Positions 27,508-36,549 of a stretch of DNA of 64,000 nt are shown here, piece by piece. The position numbers and the translations under genes were made by a program. Location: positions 496,001 through 560,000 of the forward strand of contig NZ_PJON01000001.1 of the NCBI RefSeq assembly GCF_002900975.1, in the 5' to 3' direction. Positions within the stretch are counted from its first letter, which is position 1. The number at the start of each line of letters is the position of its first letter. The DNA comes from Tabrizicola aquatica. GTDB lineage: Bacteria; Pseudomonadota; Alphaproteobacteria; Rhodobacterales; Rhodobacteraceae. The notes beneath the pieces are model-generated. The model worked only from the letters and a program-made list of their open reading frames with translations. It searched no databases and was not told the DNA's origin.

Positions 27508-28687
27508 CCGGGGGCTGGGCGGTCACGTCATGGCCGTAAAGCCAGTCGAAGCGGGACAGCATCGTGCCGGGCGAGAGGCGGCCCAAGAGGCGCAGGCCGG
27601 TGTGGCCGATGACCCGCGGCAGGCCGGACATGTGATAGGCCCGGGCATTGGCCGTGGCCGCCGCGACGATCCGCGTCGTGCGCGGCTTGCGCAGCGCCTG
27701 GTAGGCGGCCAGGGCCGCTGGGATCGTGTCGTGGCGCGACAGGCAATCGGTCAGGACCCAGGCATCCTCCAGCCCCATGCTGGCGCCTTGCGCCAGGAAG
27801 GGCAGGGTGGGATGCGCCGCATCGCCCAGGATCGCCACGCCCGTCGGATCGACCCAGGTGCTGGCCACCTGATGCCGGAACAAACCCCAAAGCCAGGGGT
27901 CCTCCACCCGTTCCAGCCAGCCGCGCACCCGGGGCGAGAAGCCGGCAAAGGCCAGCCGCAGGTCCATGCTGTCGTCGCGCAGGGTCCAGCTTTCCTCGGC
28001 CCATTTCGCGCGTTCCTCGACCGCGACGATGTTGCGCAAAGTCCCGCCGCGCAGGGGGTAGCTGACCAGATGCCGGCCGGGGCCCATATGCACCTCGGCC
28101 ACCGGGGCGGCGCCGGGTTCGGCCGGGATCACCGCGCGCCAGGCGACCTGATGGGTGAAGAATGCGGTTTCCGGCCCGTTCAGCGCGGTCCGCACCTTTG
28201 AGTGCAATCCATCCGCCCCGACCAATAGCGCGGCCTCCAGCCGCTCACCGCCGTCCAGCACCACGGCGGGGCGCGGGGGGGAGAGGTCTACCTCGGCCAC
28301 CCGCGACAGAAGGCGCAGGGTCACCCCGGCCTCGACCGCGCCCTGCAGCAGAAGCGCGATCAGGTCGGCGCGGTGCAGGAAGTGATAGCCCTGATCAGGC
28401 CGCAGCCGGCCAACCTCCAGCCGCGTGACGGCATCGCCCGAGGGGCCGTCGACCAGCTGCACCGCCTGTGCCCGGACCGACGCCGCCTCCAGCGCCGGGT
28501 AAAGCCCCAGCGCCCGCAGCACGCAGGCCCCGTTGGGCGAGATCTGCAACCCCGCCCCCACCTCGCGGATGGCGTCGGCCTGCTCCAGCACCGTGACCTG
28601 CGCCCCGCGCAGCGCCAGGGCCCGCGCCAGGGCCAGGCCCGCAACGCCCGCGCCCACCACCGTGACGGATTGGCCGATCAGGCTCAT
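27503..28687 (-). CDS. FAD-dependent monooxygenase (salicylate hydroxylase-like)
   Basis: 394-residue class A flavoprotein hydroxylase using NAD(P)H. It carries the N-terminal dinucleotide fold VTVVGAGVAGLALARALALRGAQVTVLEQ, the second FAD motif GADGLHSKVR and the GD motif VAILGDAAHPTLPFLAQGASMGLEDA. Aromatic-ring hydroxylation is the usual job. Related enzymes act on 6-hydroxynicotinate or 3-hydroxybenzoate, so the substrate is open. Its stop codon comes from a REP. Confidence 0.8.
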   Translation of the reverse strand: MSLIGQSVTVVGAGVAGLALARALALRGAQVTVLEQADAIREVGAGLQISPNGACVLRALGLYPALEAASVRAQAVQLVDGPSGDAVTRLEVGRLRPDQGYHFLHRADLIALLLQGAVEAGVTLRLLSRVAEVDLSPPRPAVVLDGGERLEAALLVGADGLHSKVRTALNGPETAFFTHQVAWRAVIPAEPGAAPVAEVHMGPGRHLVSYPLRGGTLRNIVAVEERAKWAEESWTLRDDSMDLRLAFAGFSPRVRGWLERVEDPWLWGLFRHQVASTWVDPTGVAILGDAAHPTLPFLAQGASMGLEDAWVLTDCLSRHDTIPAALAAYQALRKPRTTRIVAAATANARAYHMSGLPRVIGHTGLRLLGRLSPGTMLSRFDWLYGHDVTAQPPA

Positions 28688-28704
28688 CGCAACCTCCCGA
28701 AGTG

Positions 28705-28730
28705 AAAACGCCGGACCAAAGGCCCGGCGT
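28705..28730 (-). terminator. Intrinsic terminator after dksA
   Basis: On the minus strand ACGCCGGGCC-TTT-GGTCCGGCGT followed by TTTTC, 28 bases past the dksA stop. The 10-bp stem has one mismatch. Confidence 0.85.
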
Positions 28731-28757
28731 GAAACGCAGATCGTCGCCGGGCCGGCC

Positions 28758-29180
28758 TTAATCCTCGCGGTGGACCTTTTCGCGGCGCTCGTGCTTTTCC
28801 TGAGCTTCCAGGGTCATCGTGGCAATCGGGCGCGCGTCCAGCCGCTTCAGGCTGATCGGCTCGCCGGTCACTTCGCAATAGCCGAACTCGCCGCTTTCGA
28901 TCCGGCGCAGGGCCGCATCGATCTTGGCCACCAGCTTGCGCTGGCGGTCGCGGGTGCGCAGTTCCAGCGCGCGGTCGGTTTCCTCGGAGGCGCGGTCGGC
29001 GATGTCGGGGACGTTGCGGGCGCTGTCCTGCAGGCTGTCGATCGTCTCGGCCGACTGGTCCAGAAGCTCTTGCTTCCAGATCAGGAGTTTCCTGCGGAAA
29101 TACTCCAGCTGGCGTTCGTTCATGAAGGGCTCGTCCTCGGCGGGACGATAATCATCGGGCAGGAAAACTTCGGCCTTCAT
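28758..29180 (-). CDS. dksA: RNA polymerase-binding factor DksA, single-cysteine type
   Basis: 140-residue secondary-channel factor that, with ppGpp, tunes rRNA and amino-acid promoters. The coiled coil with the tip Asp-Ala/Ser region (NVPDIADRASEETDRALELRTRDRQRKLVAKIDAALRRIESGEFGYC) is intact. The usual four-Cys zinc site is reduced to one Cys (Cys102 in GYCEVTGEPISLKRLDARP), as reported for the Rhodobacter sphaeroides DksA. The start at 29180 has a strong AAGGAG site; longer forms are rejected. Confidence 0.93.
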   Translation of the reverse strand: MKAEVFLPDDYRPAEDEPFMNERQLEYFRRKLLIWKQELLDQSAETIDSLQDSARNVPDIADRASEETDRALELRTRDRQRKLVAKIDAALRRIESGEFGYCEVTGEPISLKRLDARPIATMTLEAQEKHERREKVHRED

Positions 29181-29353
29181 CGAAACTTTCTCCTTCGCGC
29201 CGGACCGGTCCGACAGGTGGGCTTCTGTCATCGACGCACTCCTGTTGGGCGGCCATGTACCCCAAGCCCGGGGGATTGTCACTAGCGGTTGCTACATTTT
29301 CTGGGCACAGGTAGGGTTTGTGAAAGTCCGGCAGGCAGGATGTTGTAAGCACG

Positions 29354-30196
29354 ATGAAATTCGCCACGACCGACCGCTACGTCGCCTCGGATGATCTGGC
29401 GCTGGCGGTGAACGCCGCCGTCACCCTGCAGCGCCCGCTTCTGGTGAAGGGAGAGCCGGGGACCGGCAAGACCGAGCTTGCCCGCCAGGTCGCCGAAGGG
29501 CTGGGCCTGCCCTTGATCGAATGGCATGTAAAGTCCACCACCAAGGCGCAGCAGGGGCTGTACGAATATGACGCCGTCAGCCGGTTGCGCGACAGCCAGC
29601 TTGGCGACAAGCGCGTCAACGACGTCGCAAACTACATCCGCAAGGGCAAGCTCTGGCAGGCGTTCGAGGCCGAGGCCCGCGTGGTCCTGCTGATCGACGA
29701 GATCGACAAGGCCGATATCGAGTTTCCGAACGACCTTCTGCAGGAACTCGACCGGATGGAGTTCCATGTCTACGAAACCGGCCAGACCGTGAAGGCGCGG
29801 CACCGGCCGGTGGTCATCATCACCTCGAACAACGAAAAGGAACTGCCCGACGCCTTTCTGCGGCGCTGTTTCTTCCACTATATCCGCTTTCCCGACCCCG
29901 AGACGCTGGCCGCCATCGTCCGGGTGCATTTCCCCGACATCAAGGACCAGCTTCTGGCCGCCGCCCTGACCCGGTTCTTCGAAATCCGCGAGGTGCCGGG
30001 GCTGAAGAAGAAACCCTCGACTTCTGAGGTGCTGGATTGGCTGCGGCTTCTTCTGGCCGAGGATCTGGCGCCCGAGGATCTGCGCAAGGATGCCAAATCG
30101 GCGCTGCCCCGGCTGCATGGCGCGCTTCTGAAGAACGAACAGGACGTGCAGCTTTTCGAACGCCTGGCCTTCATGGCACGGGGGCAGCGCGGCTGA
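29354..30196 (+). CDS. MoxR-family AAA+ ATPase
   Basis: 280-residue AAA+ chaperone-like ATPase. It shows Walker A GEPGTGKT at residues 33-40, Walker B VVLLIDEIDKAD at 110-121, sensor 1 IITSNNEKELPDAFLRRCFFHYIRFP and the MoxR lid. MoxR proteins usually act with a VWA-domain partner to insert metal cofactors or remodel complexes. A VWA protein lies 1.8 kb downstream on the same strand. Substrate unknown. Confidence 0.9.
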   Translation: MKFATTDRYVASDDLALAVNAAVTLQRPLLVKGEPGTGKTELARQVAEGLGLPLIEWHVKSTTKAQQGLYEYDAVSRLRDSQLGDKRVNDVANYIRKGKLWQAFEAEARVVLLIDEIDKADIEFPNDLLQELDRMEFHVYETGQTVKARHRPVVIITSNNEKELPDAFLRRCFFHYIRFPDPETLAAIVRVHFPDIKDQLLAAALTRFFEIREVPGLKKKPSTSEVLDWLRLLLAEDLAPEDLRKDAKSALPRLHGALLKNEQDVQLFERLAFMARGQRG

Positions 30197-30444
30197 AGGC
30201 CCTCCGCAACGGGGGATGCGAATCGATTCGCCGCAGGGCTGCGGGCGCAGGATCGGTAGCATCTGACGCGGAACCTGCAACAATCGGTGATGGGTCGGGA
30301 CAGATGCTGCGGCCGAGAGAACTTTAACCGCGAGGGGTAGTGCCCCGAAAATCCGCACTTTTTCGGCAATTGACTCATGGGTCGGCTGGCCCCGAGACTT
30401 GTGCGGCGTCCCAGCTGCCGGGGCGTGTTGCCCTTGGTCTGCCC

Positions 30445-31758
30445 ATGCGTCTGACCCTTGCCGTCCTTGCGCTTGCCGCGCTGTCCGCTTGCGCGCCGCC
30501 AGCGCAGGTGTCGAAGAACCAGCCCTTGTCGGGGGCGGGCTTCGGTGCCCTGTCGGTGCGCGCCACGCCTGGGTCCGCGCCCGCTGCCCGGTCGATCGCG
30601 CGCGACTTCATGGATCTCAGCTTCGCGCTGGAAAGCGGCCAGCGGATCGAAACCTTCACCCGGTTCGAGGGTCCGATCACCGTGGCCTTTGCCGGCGAAG
30701 TGCCAGCCTCGGCCCCGCGCGACCTGGCCGACCTGCTGGCCCGCCTGAGGTCGGAGGCCGGGATCGACATCACCCAGACCACGGGGGCCGCGACGATCAC
30801 CGTCGAATTCGCCCGCCGGTCCGAATTGCGCCGCCTTGCGCCACAGGCCGCCTGTTTCGTGGTGCCGAACGTCGCGTCGCTGGCCGACTACCGCCAGTCG
30901 CGCGGCTCGGACGCGGTGGATTGGGCCCGCATCACCCGGCGCGACCGGGCGGCGATCTTCATCCCGACCGACACCAGCCCGCAGGAAATCCGCGACTGCC
31001 TGCACGAGGAACTGGCCCAGGCACTTGGTCCCCTGAACGACCTCTACCGGCTGTCCGACAGCGTGTTCAACGACGACAACTTCCATTCGACGCTGACCGG
31101 CTTCGACATGGAGATCCTGCGTCTGACCTATTCCTCGGGGCTTGCCACCGGCATGACCCGGGCTGCGGTTGCGGCGCGGCTGGGGACCAGCCCGATGCCC
31201 TCGGTCAACGAGACCCCTGTCGAGTGGGTCCAGGCCATCGAGGCCGCGCTGGGCCGCAACGGCACGCTTGGCGCGCGCCAGACCGCGGCCGAACGGGCCT
31301 TGCGCATCGCGACCGAGGCGGGCTGGCAGGACAGCCGCGCCGCCTTCAGCCATTTCGCCGTCGGCCGCCTGACCGCCGGCAGCGATCCCGGCCGGGCCTT
31401 GCAGGCCTTTGACCGGGCGGGGGCGCTTTGGTCCCGCCTGCCGGGGGGCGAGGTGCAACTGGCCCATGTCGACATGCAGCTGGCCGCGATGGCCCTGGCC
31501 GGGGGGCTGGCCGAGGATGCCGTCCGCCTGACCGACCGCGCCATTCCCCCCGTCCGGCAAAGCGGCAATGCCGCCCTTCTGGCTACCCTGATGCTGGTCA
31601 AGGCCGAGGCGCTGGAGGCCCTGGGCAACCCGCAGGCTGCGGCGGCGCTGCGCCTCGACAGCCAGCCCTGGGCACGCTATGGCTTCGGCCCTGACAGCGT
31701 GGTCAAGGCCCGGATGCGCGATATCGCCGCCGTCGCCAGCCGCGCCGCGAAAGGGTGA
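30445..31758 (+). CDS. DUF2927 lipoprotein
   Basis: 437-residue predicted lipoprotein: MRLTLAVLALAALSACAPP gives a lipobox LSAC with Cys16. The DUF2927 core includes DCLHEELAQALGPLNDLYRLSDSVFNDDNFH (about residues 185-215), whose His-Glu-Glu could bind metal, followed by FDMEILRLTYSSGLATGM. The C-terminal 130 residues look like TPR-type helical repeats. It lies between MoxR and the VWA gene, so it may be the envelope client or partner of that pair (inference). Confidence 0.78.
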   Translation: MRLTLAVLALAALSACAPPAQVSKNQPLSGAGFGALSVRATPGSAPAARSIARDFMDLSFALESGQRIETFTRFEGPITVAFAGEVPASAPRDLADLLARLRSEAGIDITQTTGAATITVEFARRSELRRLAPQAACFVVPNVASLADYRQSRGSDAVDWARITRRDRAAIFIPTDTSPQEIRDCLHEELAQALGPLNDLYRLSDSVFNDDNFHSTLTGFDMEILRLTYSSGLATGMTRAAVAARLGTSPMPSVNETPVEWVQAIEAALGRNGTLGARQTAAERALRIATEAGWQDSRAAFSHFAVGRLTAGSDPGRALQAFDRAGALWSRLPGGEVQLAHVDMQLAAMALAGGLAEDAVRLTDRAIPPVRQSGNAALLATLMLVKAEALEALGNPQAAAALRLDSQPWARYGFGPDSVVKARMRDIAAVASRAAKG

Positions 31759-31790
31759 AGGGGCGGGCAACCGCCTGGAAAAGGGGCGGA

Positions 31791-31961
31791 ATGTTCGTCA
31801 TAGCTGGGGTGGTTCTGGGGGTTCTCTACGGCGGCTGGACCGCCAAGCGGCGCGGCGGCAAGCGCGCTGACATCGCCCAATACGCCGCCGTCTATGCCAT
31901 CTTCTTCGGGCTGATCGGCCTGTTCGTCACGCTGATCCTCGACCGTCTCCTCCTCGGCTGA
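31791..31961 (+). CDS. Small two-helix membrane protein
   Basis: 56 residues with two hydrophobic helices (FVIAGVVLGVLYGGW and YAAVYAIFFGLIGLFVTLILDRLLLG) joined by a strongly basic loop KRRGGKRAD. The ATG at 31791 follows AAAGGGGCGG; a GTG start 36 bp upstream is weaker. It ends 3 bases before the VWA gene, so the two are co-translated. Function unknown. Confidence 0.7.
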   Translation: MFVIAGVVLGVLYGGWTAKRRGGKRADIAQYAAVYAIFFGLIGLFVTLILDRLLLG

Positions 31962-31964
31962 CCG

Positions 31965-33146
31965 ATGTTCCTCCCGTTCTTCCAGACGCTGCGGGAAGAG
32001 GGGGTGCCGGTCTCGTTGCGGGAGTTCCTGGCCTTTCTGGAAGCCCTCGCCGCGGGCCTGGTGATCCATGACGCAGAGGGCTTCTACCACCTGGCCCGCC
32101 TGACGCTGGTCAAGGACGAACGCCACATCGACCGCTTCGACCGCGCCTTCGCCCGTGCCTTCCAGGGGCTTGGGGCGATCACGCCCGACCAGGTGCTTGA
32201 CGCCCTGAACCTGCCGCAGGACTGGCTGGAAAAGCTGGCCGAACGCCACCTGTCCGAGGAGGAACGCGCCGCGATCCAGGCCCTGGGCGGCTTCGACAAG
32301 CTGATGGAAACCCTGCGCCAACGACTGGAGGACCAGAAGGGCCGCCACCAGGGCGGGTCGAAGTGGATCGGCACCGCCGGCACCTCGCCCTTCGGGGCCC
32401 ATGGCTACAATCCCGAAGGGGTGCGGATCGGCCAGGACCAAAGCCGCCACCAGCGCGCGGTCAAGGTCTGGGACCGGCGCGAGTTTCGCAACCTGGACGG
32501 CGATGCGGAGATCGGCACCCGCACGATGAAGCTTGCCCTTCGCCGCCTGCGCCGCTGGGCCCGCGACGGCGCGGATCAGGAACTGGACCTGGACGGCACC
32601 ATCCGCGCCACCGCTGCGCAGGGCTGGCTGGACGTGCAAACCAGGCCCCAGCGGCGCAATGCGGTGAAGGTGCTTCTCCTTCTGGACATCGGCGGCTCGA
32701 TGGACCCGCATATCCGGGTGATGGAGGAACTTTTCACCGCCGCCCGCGCCGAATTCCGCCACCTGGAAACCTTCTACTTCCACAATTGCGTGTACGAAGG
32801 GCTTTGGCGCGACAACAGCCGCCGCTGGGACCACCAGACCCCGACCTGGGACGTGATCCGCACCTACGGCGCGGATTGGCGGCTGATCCTGGTGGGCGAT
32901 GCCGCCATGTCGCCCTATGAGATCACCCATCCCGGCGGCGCCAACGAACACTGGAACCGCGAGGCGGGCGAGGTCTGGCTGCAGCGCCTCCGCGCGCAAT
33001 GGCCGCATCACCTGTGGATCAACCCGGTGGCCGAACCCGACTGGCGCTATAGCCAATCCACCGCCCTTATCCGCCGGATATTCGAGGACCGCATGGTGCC
33101 GATGACGCTGGACGGGCTGGCGCGGGGCGTAAGGGAGTTGCGATGA
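31965..33146 (+). CDS. VWA-domain (CoxE-like) protein
   Basis: 393-residue protein with an all-helical N-terminal region and a C-terminal von Willebrand A domain whose MIDAS motif is DIGGS at 241-245 (VLLLLDIGGSMDPHIRVMEELF). CoxE-type VWA proteins partner with MoxR ATPases, for example in CO-dehydrogenase maturation. The MoxR gene upstream supports this. Its stop overlaps the next start (ATGA). Confidence 0.86.
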   Translation: MFLPFFQTLREEGVPVSLREFLAFLEALAAGLVIHDAEGFYHLARLTLVKDERHIDRFDRAFARAFQGLGAITPDQVLDALNLPQDWLEKLAERHLSEEERAAIQALGGFDKLMETLRQRLEDQKGRHQGGSKWIGTAGTSPFGAHGYNPEGVRIGQDQSRHQRAVKVWDRREFRNLDGDAEIGTRTMKLALRRLRRWARDGADQELDLDGTIRATAAQGWLDVQTRPQRRNAVKVLLLLDIGGSMDPHIRVMEELFTAARAEFRHLETFYFHNCVYEGLWRDNSRRWDHQTPTWDVIRTYGADWRLILVGDAAMSPYEITHPGGANEHWNREAGEVWLQRLRAQWPHHLWINPVAEPDWRYSQSTALIRRIFEDRMVPMTLDGLARGVRELR

Positions 33147-33487
33147 AACGGCTTCTCACCCTCTGGCGCACGCGGCCCTGGCTGACCTCGGCCTTCCTCC
33201 TTGCCTGCGGGGTCACGCTGTTCTTTGCCGGGCGGCTGGTGGTCTATACCGTCTATTGGTCCACCCACCGCGAGATGCCGGTCGAACCCTGGATGACCGT
33301 GGGCTATGTCGCCCGCTCCTGGGGCCTTGATCCGCGCGAATTGGACGATGCCGCCGGCCTGCCGGGGCCGGAAGAGCGCGGCCGCCCGCAACCCCTGGCC
33401 GAGATTGCCCGCGACCGTGGCGTGCCGGTGGCCGAGGTGATCGCCGATGTGCAGGCCGCCATCACCACCCTGCGGGCCGGGCAATGA
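33143..33487 (+). CDS. Single-pass membrane protein, unknown function
   Basis: 114 residues: a short basic N-terminus, one membrane helix (TSAFLLACGVTLFFAGRLVVYTVYW, about 15-39) and a soluble part with WMTVGYVARSWGLDPRELDDAAGLP and AEIARDRGVPVAEVIADVQAAI. The soluble part looks like two short helix-turn-helix repeats. It overlaps both neighbours by 4 bases, so it belongs to a tightly coupled VWA - this gene - DedA unit. Confidence 0.72.
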   Translation: MKRLLTLWRTRPWLTSAFLLACGVTLFFAGRLVVYTVYWSTHREMPVEPWMTVGYVARSWGLDPRELDDAAGLPGPEERGRPQPLAEIARDRGVPVAEVIADVQAAITTLRAGQ

Positions 33488-34095
33488 CCGACTGGCTGCT
33501 GGGACTGGTGCCGCAATACGGGCTGTGGCTGCTGGCGGCGACCACCTTCCTGTCCTGCCTGGCGCTGCCGATCCCGGCCTCGATCCTGATGCTGACGGCG
33601 GGGGGCTTTGCCGCCGCCGGGGATCTGGTGCTGTGGCAGGCGTTTCTGGCGGCGCTGGCGGGGGCAGTGGCCGGGGACCAGTTGGGCTATTGGGCGGGCA
33701 GGGGGCTTGGCGCGGGGCTGCTGGCGCGGCTGCGCGCCGATCCGGGGCGGGACCGGCTTTTGGCGCGGGCCGATGCGCTGATGGACCGGCGCGGCGTGCT
33801 GGCGGTGTTCCTGACGCGCTGGCTTCTCAGCCCGCTTGGCCCCTGGGTCAACCTGGTGGCGGGCAGCACCCGCTATGGCTGGCCGCGCTTCACCGCCGCT
33901 GGCGTCGCGGGCGAGGGGGTCTGGGCCGGGCTTTACGTCGGCACCGGCCATGCCTTTGCCGGCAATGTCCAGGCCGCCAGCGACATGCTTGGCTCGGCTC
34001 TTGGCATGGTCGGCGGGGCAGGGGCGGTGCTGGCGCTTGGCTACTGGCTGTTCTCCACCCCCCGGGCTGCGGCGCGGGGCCGCAAGCGGCACTGA
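33484..34095 (+). CDS. DedA-family membrane protein
   Basis: 203-residue SNARE-associated (DedA/VTT) protein, a family that includes undecaprenyl-phosphate flippases. It shows FLSCLALPIPASILMLTAGGFAAAGD with the re-entrant Pro-rich loop and DQLGYWAGRGLG. The second loop motif is FLTRWLLSPLGPWVNLVAGSTRYGWPRF, where family members have F-x-R-x-x-P-x-x-R. Activity on C55-P or another lipid is inferred. Confidence 0.83.
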   Translation: MTDWLLGLVPQYGLWLLAATTFLSCLALPIPASILMLTAGGFAAAGDLVLWQAFLAALAGAVAGDQLGYWAGRGLGAGLLARLRADPGRDRLLARADALMDRRGVLAVFLTRWLLSPLGPWVNLVAGSTRYGWPRFTAAGVAGEGVWAGLYVGTGHAFAGNVQAASDMLGSALGMVGGAGAVLALGYWLFSTPRAAARGRKRH

Positions 34096-34140
34096 TCCAG
34101 GCCCTTTGCTCCGCGCCCCGCGCCACCCTATATCCGCGAC

Positions 34141-34830
34141 ATGACCAAGCTTCTCCTCCCCCTCGCGCTGGCCGTCCTTTACGCCTTTCTGATGCTGCGC
34201 TTTTCCGTCTGGCGCACCGGCAAGGTGCTGGACGAAAACTCGCAGCCCCTGACCGATCCCGCGATCACCCGGCTGGCCCAGCGGATGGCGGCGGCGATGG
34301 ACCTGCCGGAAATCCGCGTCCATGTGTACGAGGTCGAGCCGATCAATGGTCTTGCCGCCCCCGACGGCCGCATCTTCCTGACGCGCGGCTTCCTGAATCG
34401 CAAAGCGCGCGGCGAGGTGACGGCCGAGGAACTGGCCAGCGTGATCGCGCATGAGTTGGGCCATGTCGCCCAGGGCCATATCCGCCGCCGGATGATCGAC
34501 TTTACCGGGCAGAACGCGGTGTTCGTGATGCTCTCGGCCTTCCTGAACCGCTTTCTGCCGATCATCGGGATCTGGATCGCGAACCTTCTGTCGACCGCCC
34601 TGATGGCGCGCCTGTCGCGCCGGGACGAGTTCGAGGCGGACGCCTATGCCTCGGCCCTGCTGATCAAGGCCGGGATCGGCACCGCGCCGCAGAAGTCGCT
34701 GTTTCGCAAGCTGGATGCGCTGACCCAGACCCGGGCCGAAGGGATTCCGGCCTGGCTTCTCAGCCACCCAAGGGTAGAGGAGCGCATCGCCGCGATCGAG
34801 GCGAACGAGGCCCGCTGGCTCCACGCCTGA
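34141..34830 (+). CDS. M48-family membrane metalloprotease
   Basis: 229-residue HtpX/Ste24-type peptidase. One N-terminal helix anchors it. The zinc motif is HELGH at 104-108 (VIAHELGHVAQGH), and the third ligand is the Glu in RRDEFEADAYA. The helical hairpin FVMLSAFLNRFLPIIGIWIANLLSTALMA lies between them. It probably degrades damaged or misfolded membrane proteins. It is 45 bp after dedA on the same strand. Confidence 0.87.
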   Translation: MTKLLLPLALAVLYAFLMLRFSVWRTGKVLDENSQPLTDPAITRLAQRMAAAMDLPEIRVHVYEVEPINGLAAPDGRIFLTRGFLNRKARGEVTAEELASVIAHELGHVAQGHIRRRMIDFTGQNAVFVMLSAFLNRFLPIIGIWIANLLSTALMARLSRRDEFEADAYASALLIKAGIGTAPQKSLFRKLDALTQTRAEGIPAWLLSHPRVEERIAAIEANEARWLHA

Positions 34831-34945
34831 CGTGACGGCGGCCCGGCCCCGAACCGCTCCTCGATGACTGCGTCACTCGTCGCTGCCGCCCCGCGACGAG
34901 AAGACGAAGTCGCACGAGGAGCCCTGCCCAAGGAAAACTCGCTGC

Positions 34946-35725
34946 CTATCCCGCCAGCCGCACCCAGACCGGCACATGGTCGCTGGGCTTCTCGCGGCCG
35001 CGCACCGCCTTGTCGATGCCCACATCCTCCAGCCGGTCGGCGGCCTGCGGCGACAATAGCACATGGTCGATGCGGATGCCGTTGTTCCGCTCCCACGACA
35101 ACTGCTGGTAATCCCAGAAGGTAAAGACCCCCGGCCCCGGCATCCGCGCGCGGACCGCATCGGTCAGGCCAAGGTTCAGCATCCGCTGATAGGCCGCCCG
35201 GCTTTCCGGCAGGAACAGCGCGTCGGTGATCCAGTTCTCCGGCTTCTTGGCATCCTCGGCCTGCGGGATCACATTATAGTCGCCCAGGCAGACAAAGGGT
35301 TCCTCGCTGGCCAGAAGCTCGCGCACCCGCGCCTCCATCCGTGCCATCCAGGCCAGCTTGTACTCATATTTCGGCCCCGGAGCCGGGTTGCCGTTCGGCA
35401 GATAAAGGCCGCAGACCCGGAGCGGCCTCCCTGCATCGACCACCGCCTCGATCCAGCGCGCCTGCTCGTCGCTTTCGTCCCCCGGCAAGCCGCGGCGCAC
35501 ATCGGACAACGGCAGCTTTGACAGGATCGCCACTCCGTTGAACCCCTTCTGGCCATGGGTTTCCACCTGGTAGCCAACCGCCTCCAGCCCCTCGCGCGGG
35601 AAGGCCTCGTCGACCGACTTGATCTCCTGCAGCACGACCACATCCGGCGCCGCCTCGGCCAGCCAGGCGGCCAGCGCCTCGCCCCGCGCCTTGATCCCGT
35701 TGATGTTGAAGGTCGCAAGTTTCAT
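34946..35725 (-). CDS. xthA: Exodeoxyribonuclease III (AP endonuclease)
   Basis: 259-residue base-excision repair enzyme that cuts 5' of abasic sites and trims 3' blocks. Catalytic positions are visible: Asn in ATFNINGIKAR, Glu in VVLQEIKSVDE, the Tyr region CGLYLPNG, Asp/Asn in CLGDYNVIPQAED and the terminal SDHVPVWV. The start at 35725 (MKLATFN) is canonical; eight upstream codons are rejected. Confidence 0.95.
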   Translation of the reverse strand: MKLATFNINGIKARGEALAAWLAEAAPDVVVLQEIKSVDEAFPREGLEAVGYQVETHGQKGFNGVAILSKLPLSDVRRGLPGDESDEQARWIEAVVDAGRPLRVCGLYLPNGNPAPGPKYEYKLAWMARMEARVRELLASEEPFVCLGDYNVIPQAEDAKKPENWITDALFLPESRAAYQRMLNLGLTDAVRARMPGPGVFTFWDYQQLSWERNNGIRIDHVLLSPQAADRLEDVGIDKAVRGREKPSDHVPVWVRLAG

Positions 35726-35772
35726 CGGCCGGTCCTCCGCTTGACCCATCTAGGCCCGCGGGCCCGCCAGGT

Positions 35773-36489
35773 TCAAGCCGTCTCGGCCAGCGCCGGTTCC
35801 ACCGCCTTCAGCCACAGCGCATCGACCCGGTCCAGCGCCGCCACATCAAAGCGCCCCGCCTCCTCCCAGTAGCGGCCCGAGGGCACCCGGTAATCCAGCG
35901 CCGCCTCCTCGGCCAGGGCCGCCCGGGCGGTCGCGGCACAGAAGGGCAGCGGCACCGCCCGCCCCGCCGCGGCACGCTGCACCCGCGGAAAGACCAGCCG
36001 CGACGGCCCGGTCGACAGGTTCACCATCGCGCAGCCCTGCAGCGCCGCCAGCACCATCAGCCGCGCCGCCTTCGCCTCCAGCGACCGCAAGGTGACATCG
36101 GCCCGCAAGGGGTCCGCCGTCCCCGCGCCGTAGAAATGCGTCGGCCCCGCCGCCGGATAGTGCATGTCGCACCCATAGGCCGCGATCACGCTAGGCCGTA
36201 GCGCGCCCAAAGCATAATAGGCCGCCGTAAACGCCATTGTCCCGCCGGCGTAAACAAACCCGCCATAGGCGTTCTGCGCCGGCACGAACTCCGCCTCGGT
36301 CACCACCCGCTGACCCGGCCCGGCCACCGCCTGCCGCTCGACCGGAAAATCATGCGGATGGATCGCCAGATCCCAATCGGCCCGGATCCGCCAAGCATTG
36401 TTGATCGCCAGCACCAGATCGAACGGCGCGCGCGCCCAGGCTGCCGCCTCTGCCGCCATGGGCGCCGAACCCAGCATCAATACCCGCAT
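35773..36489 (-). CDS. Conserved hypothetical protein (possible glycosyltransferase-like fold)
   Basis: 238-residue soluble protein beginning MRVLMLGSAP, a Rossmann-type first strand. WDLAIHPHDFP, GFVYAGGTMAFTAAYYAL and AYGCDMHYPAAGPTHFYGAG follow. The last block, with Gly-Cys-Asp and a conserved HFYG, resembles motifs in sialyltransferase-like and DUF115-like proteins, but I cannot assign a family. It is a single gene between xthA and erpA with no operon partner evident. Confidence 0.6.
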   Translation of the reverse strand: MRVLMLGSAPMAAEAAAWARAPFDLVLAINNAWRIRADWDLAIHPHDFPVERQAVAGPGQRVVTEAEFVPAQNAYGGFVYAGGTMAFTAAYYALGALRPSVIAAYGCDMHYPAAGPTHFYGAGTADPLRADVTLRSLEAKAARLMVLAALQGCAMVNLSTGPSRLVFPRVQRAAAGRAVPLPFCAATARAALAEEAALDYRVPSGRYWEEAGRFDVAALDRVDALWLKAVEPALAETA

Positions 36490-36549
36490 GTTCCCGCGCC
36501 CTTTCCGTTGTCGGCGGAAAGTAGCGCAACCTGAACGCGTGGCGAGAGG

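Noticed and set aside
34831-34945. Short gap between the M48 protease and xthA genes as a hidden small gene
   Set aside because: The frames crossing it are Arg/Ala-rich extensions of shadows, with no start context.
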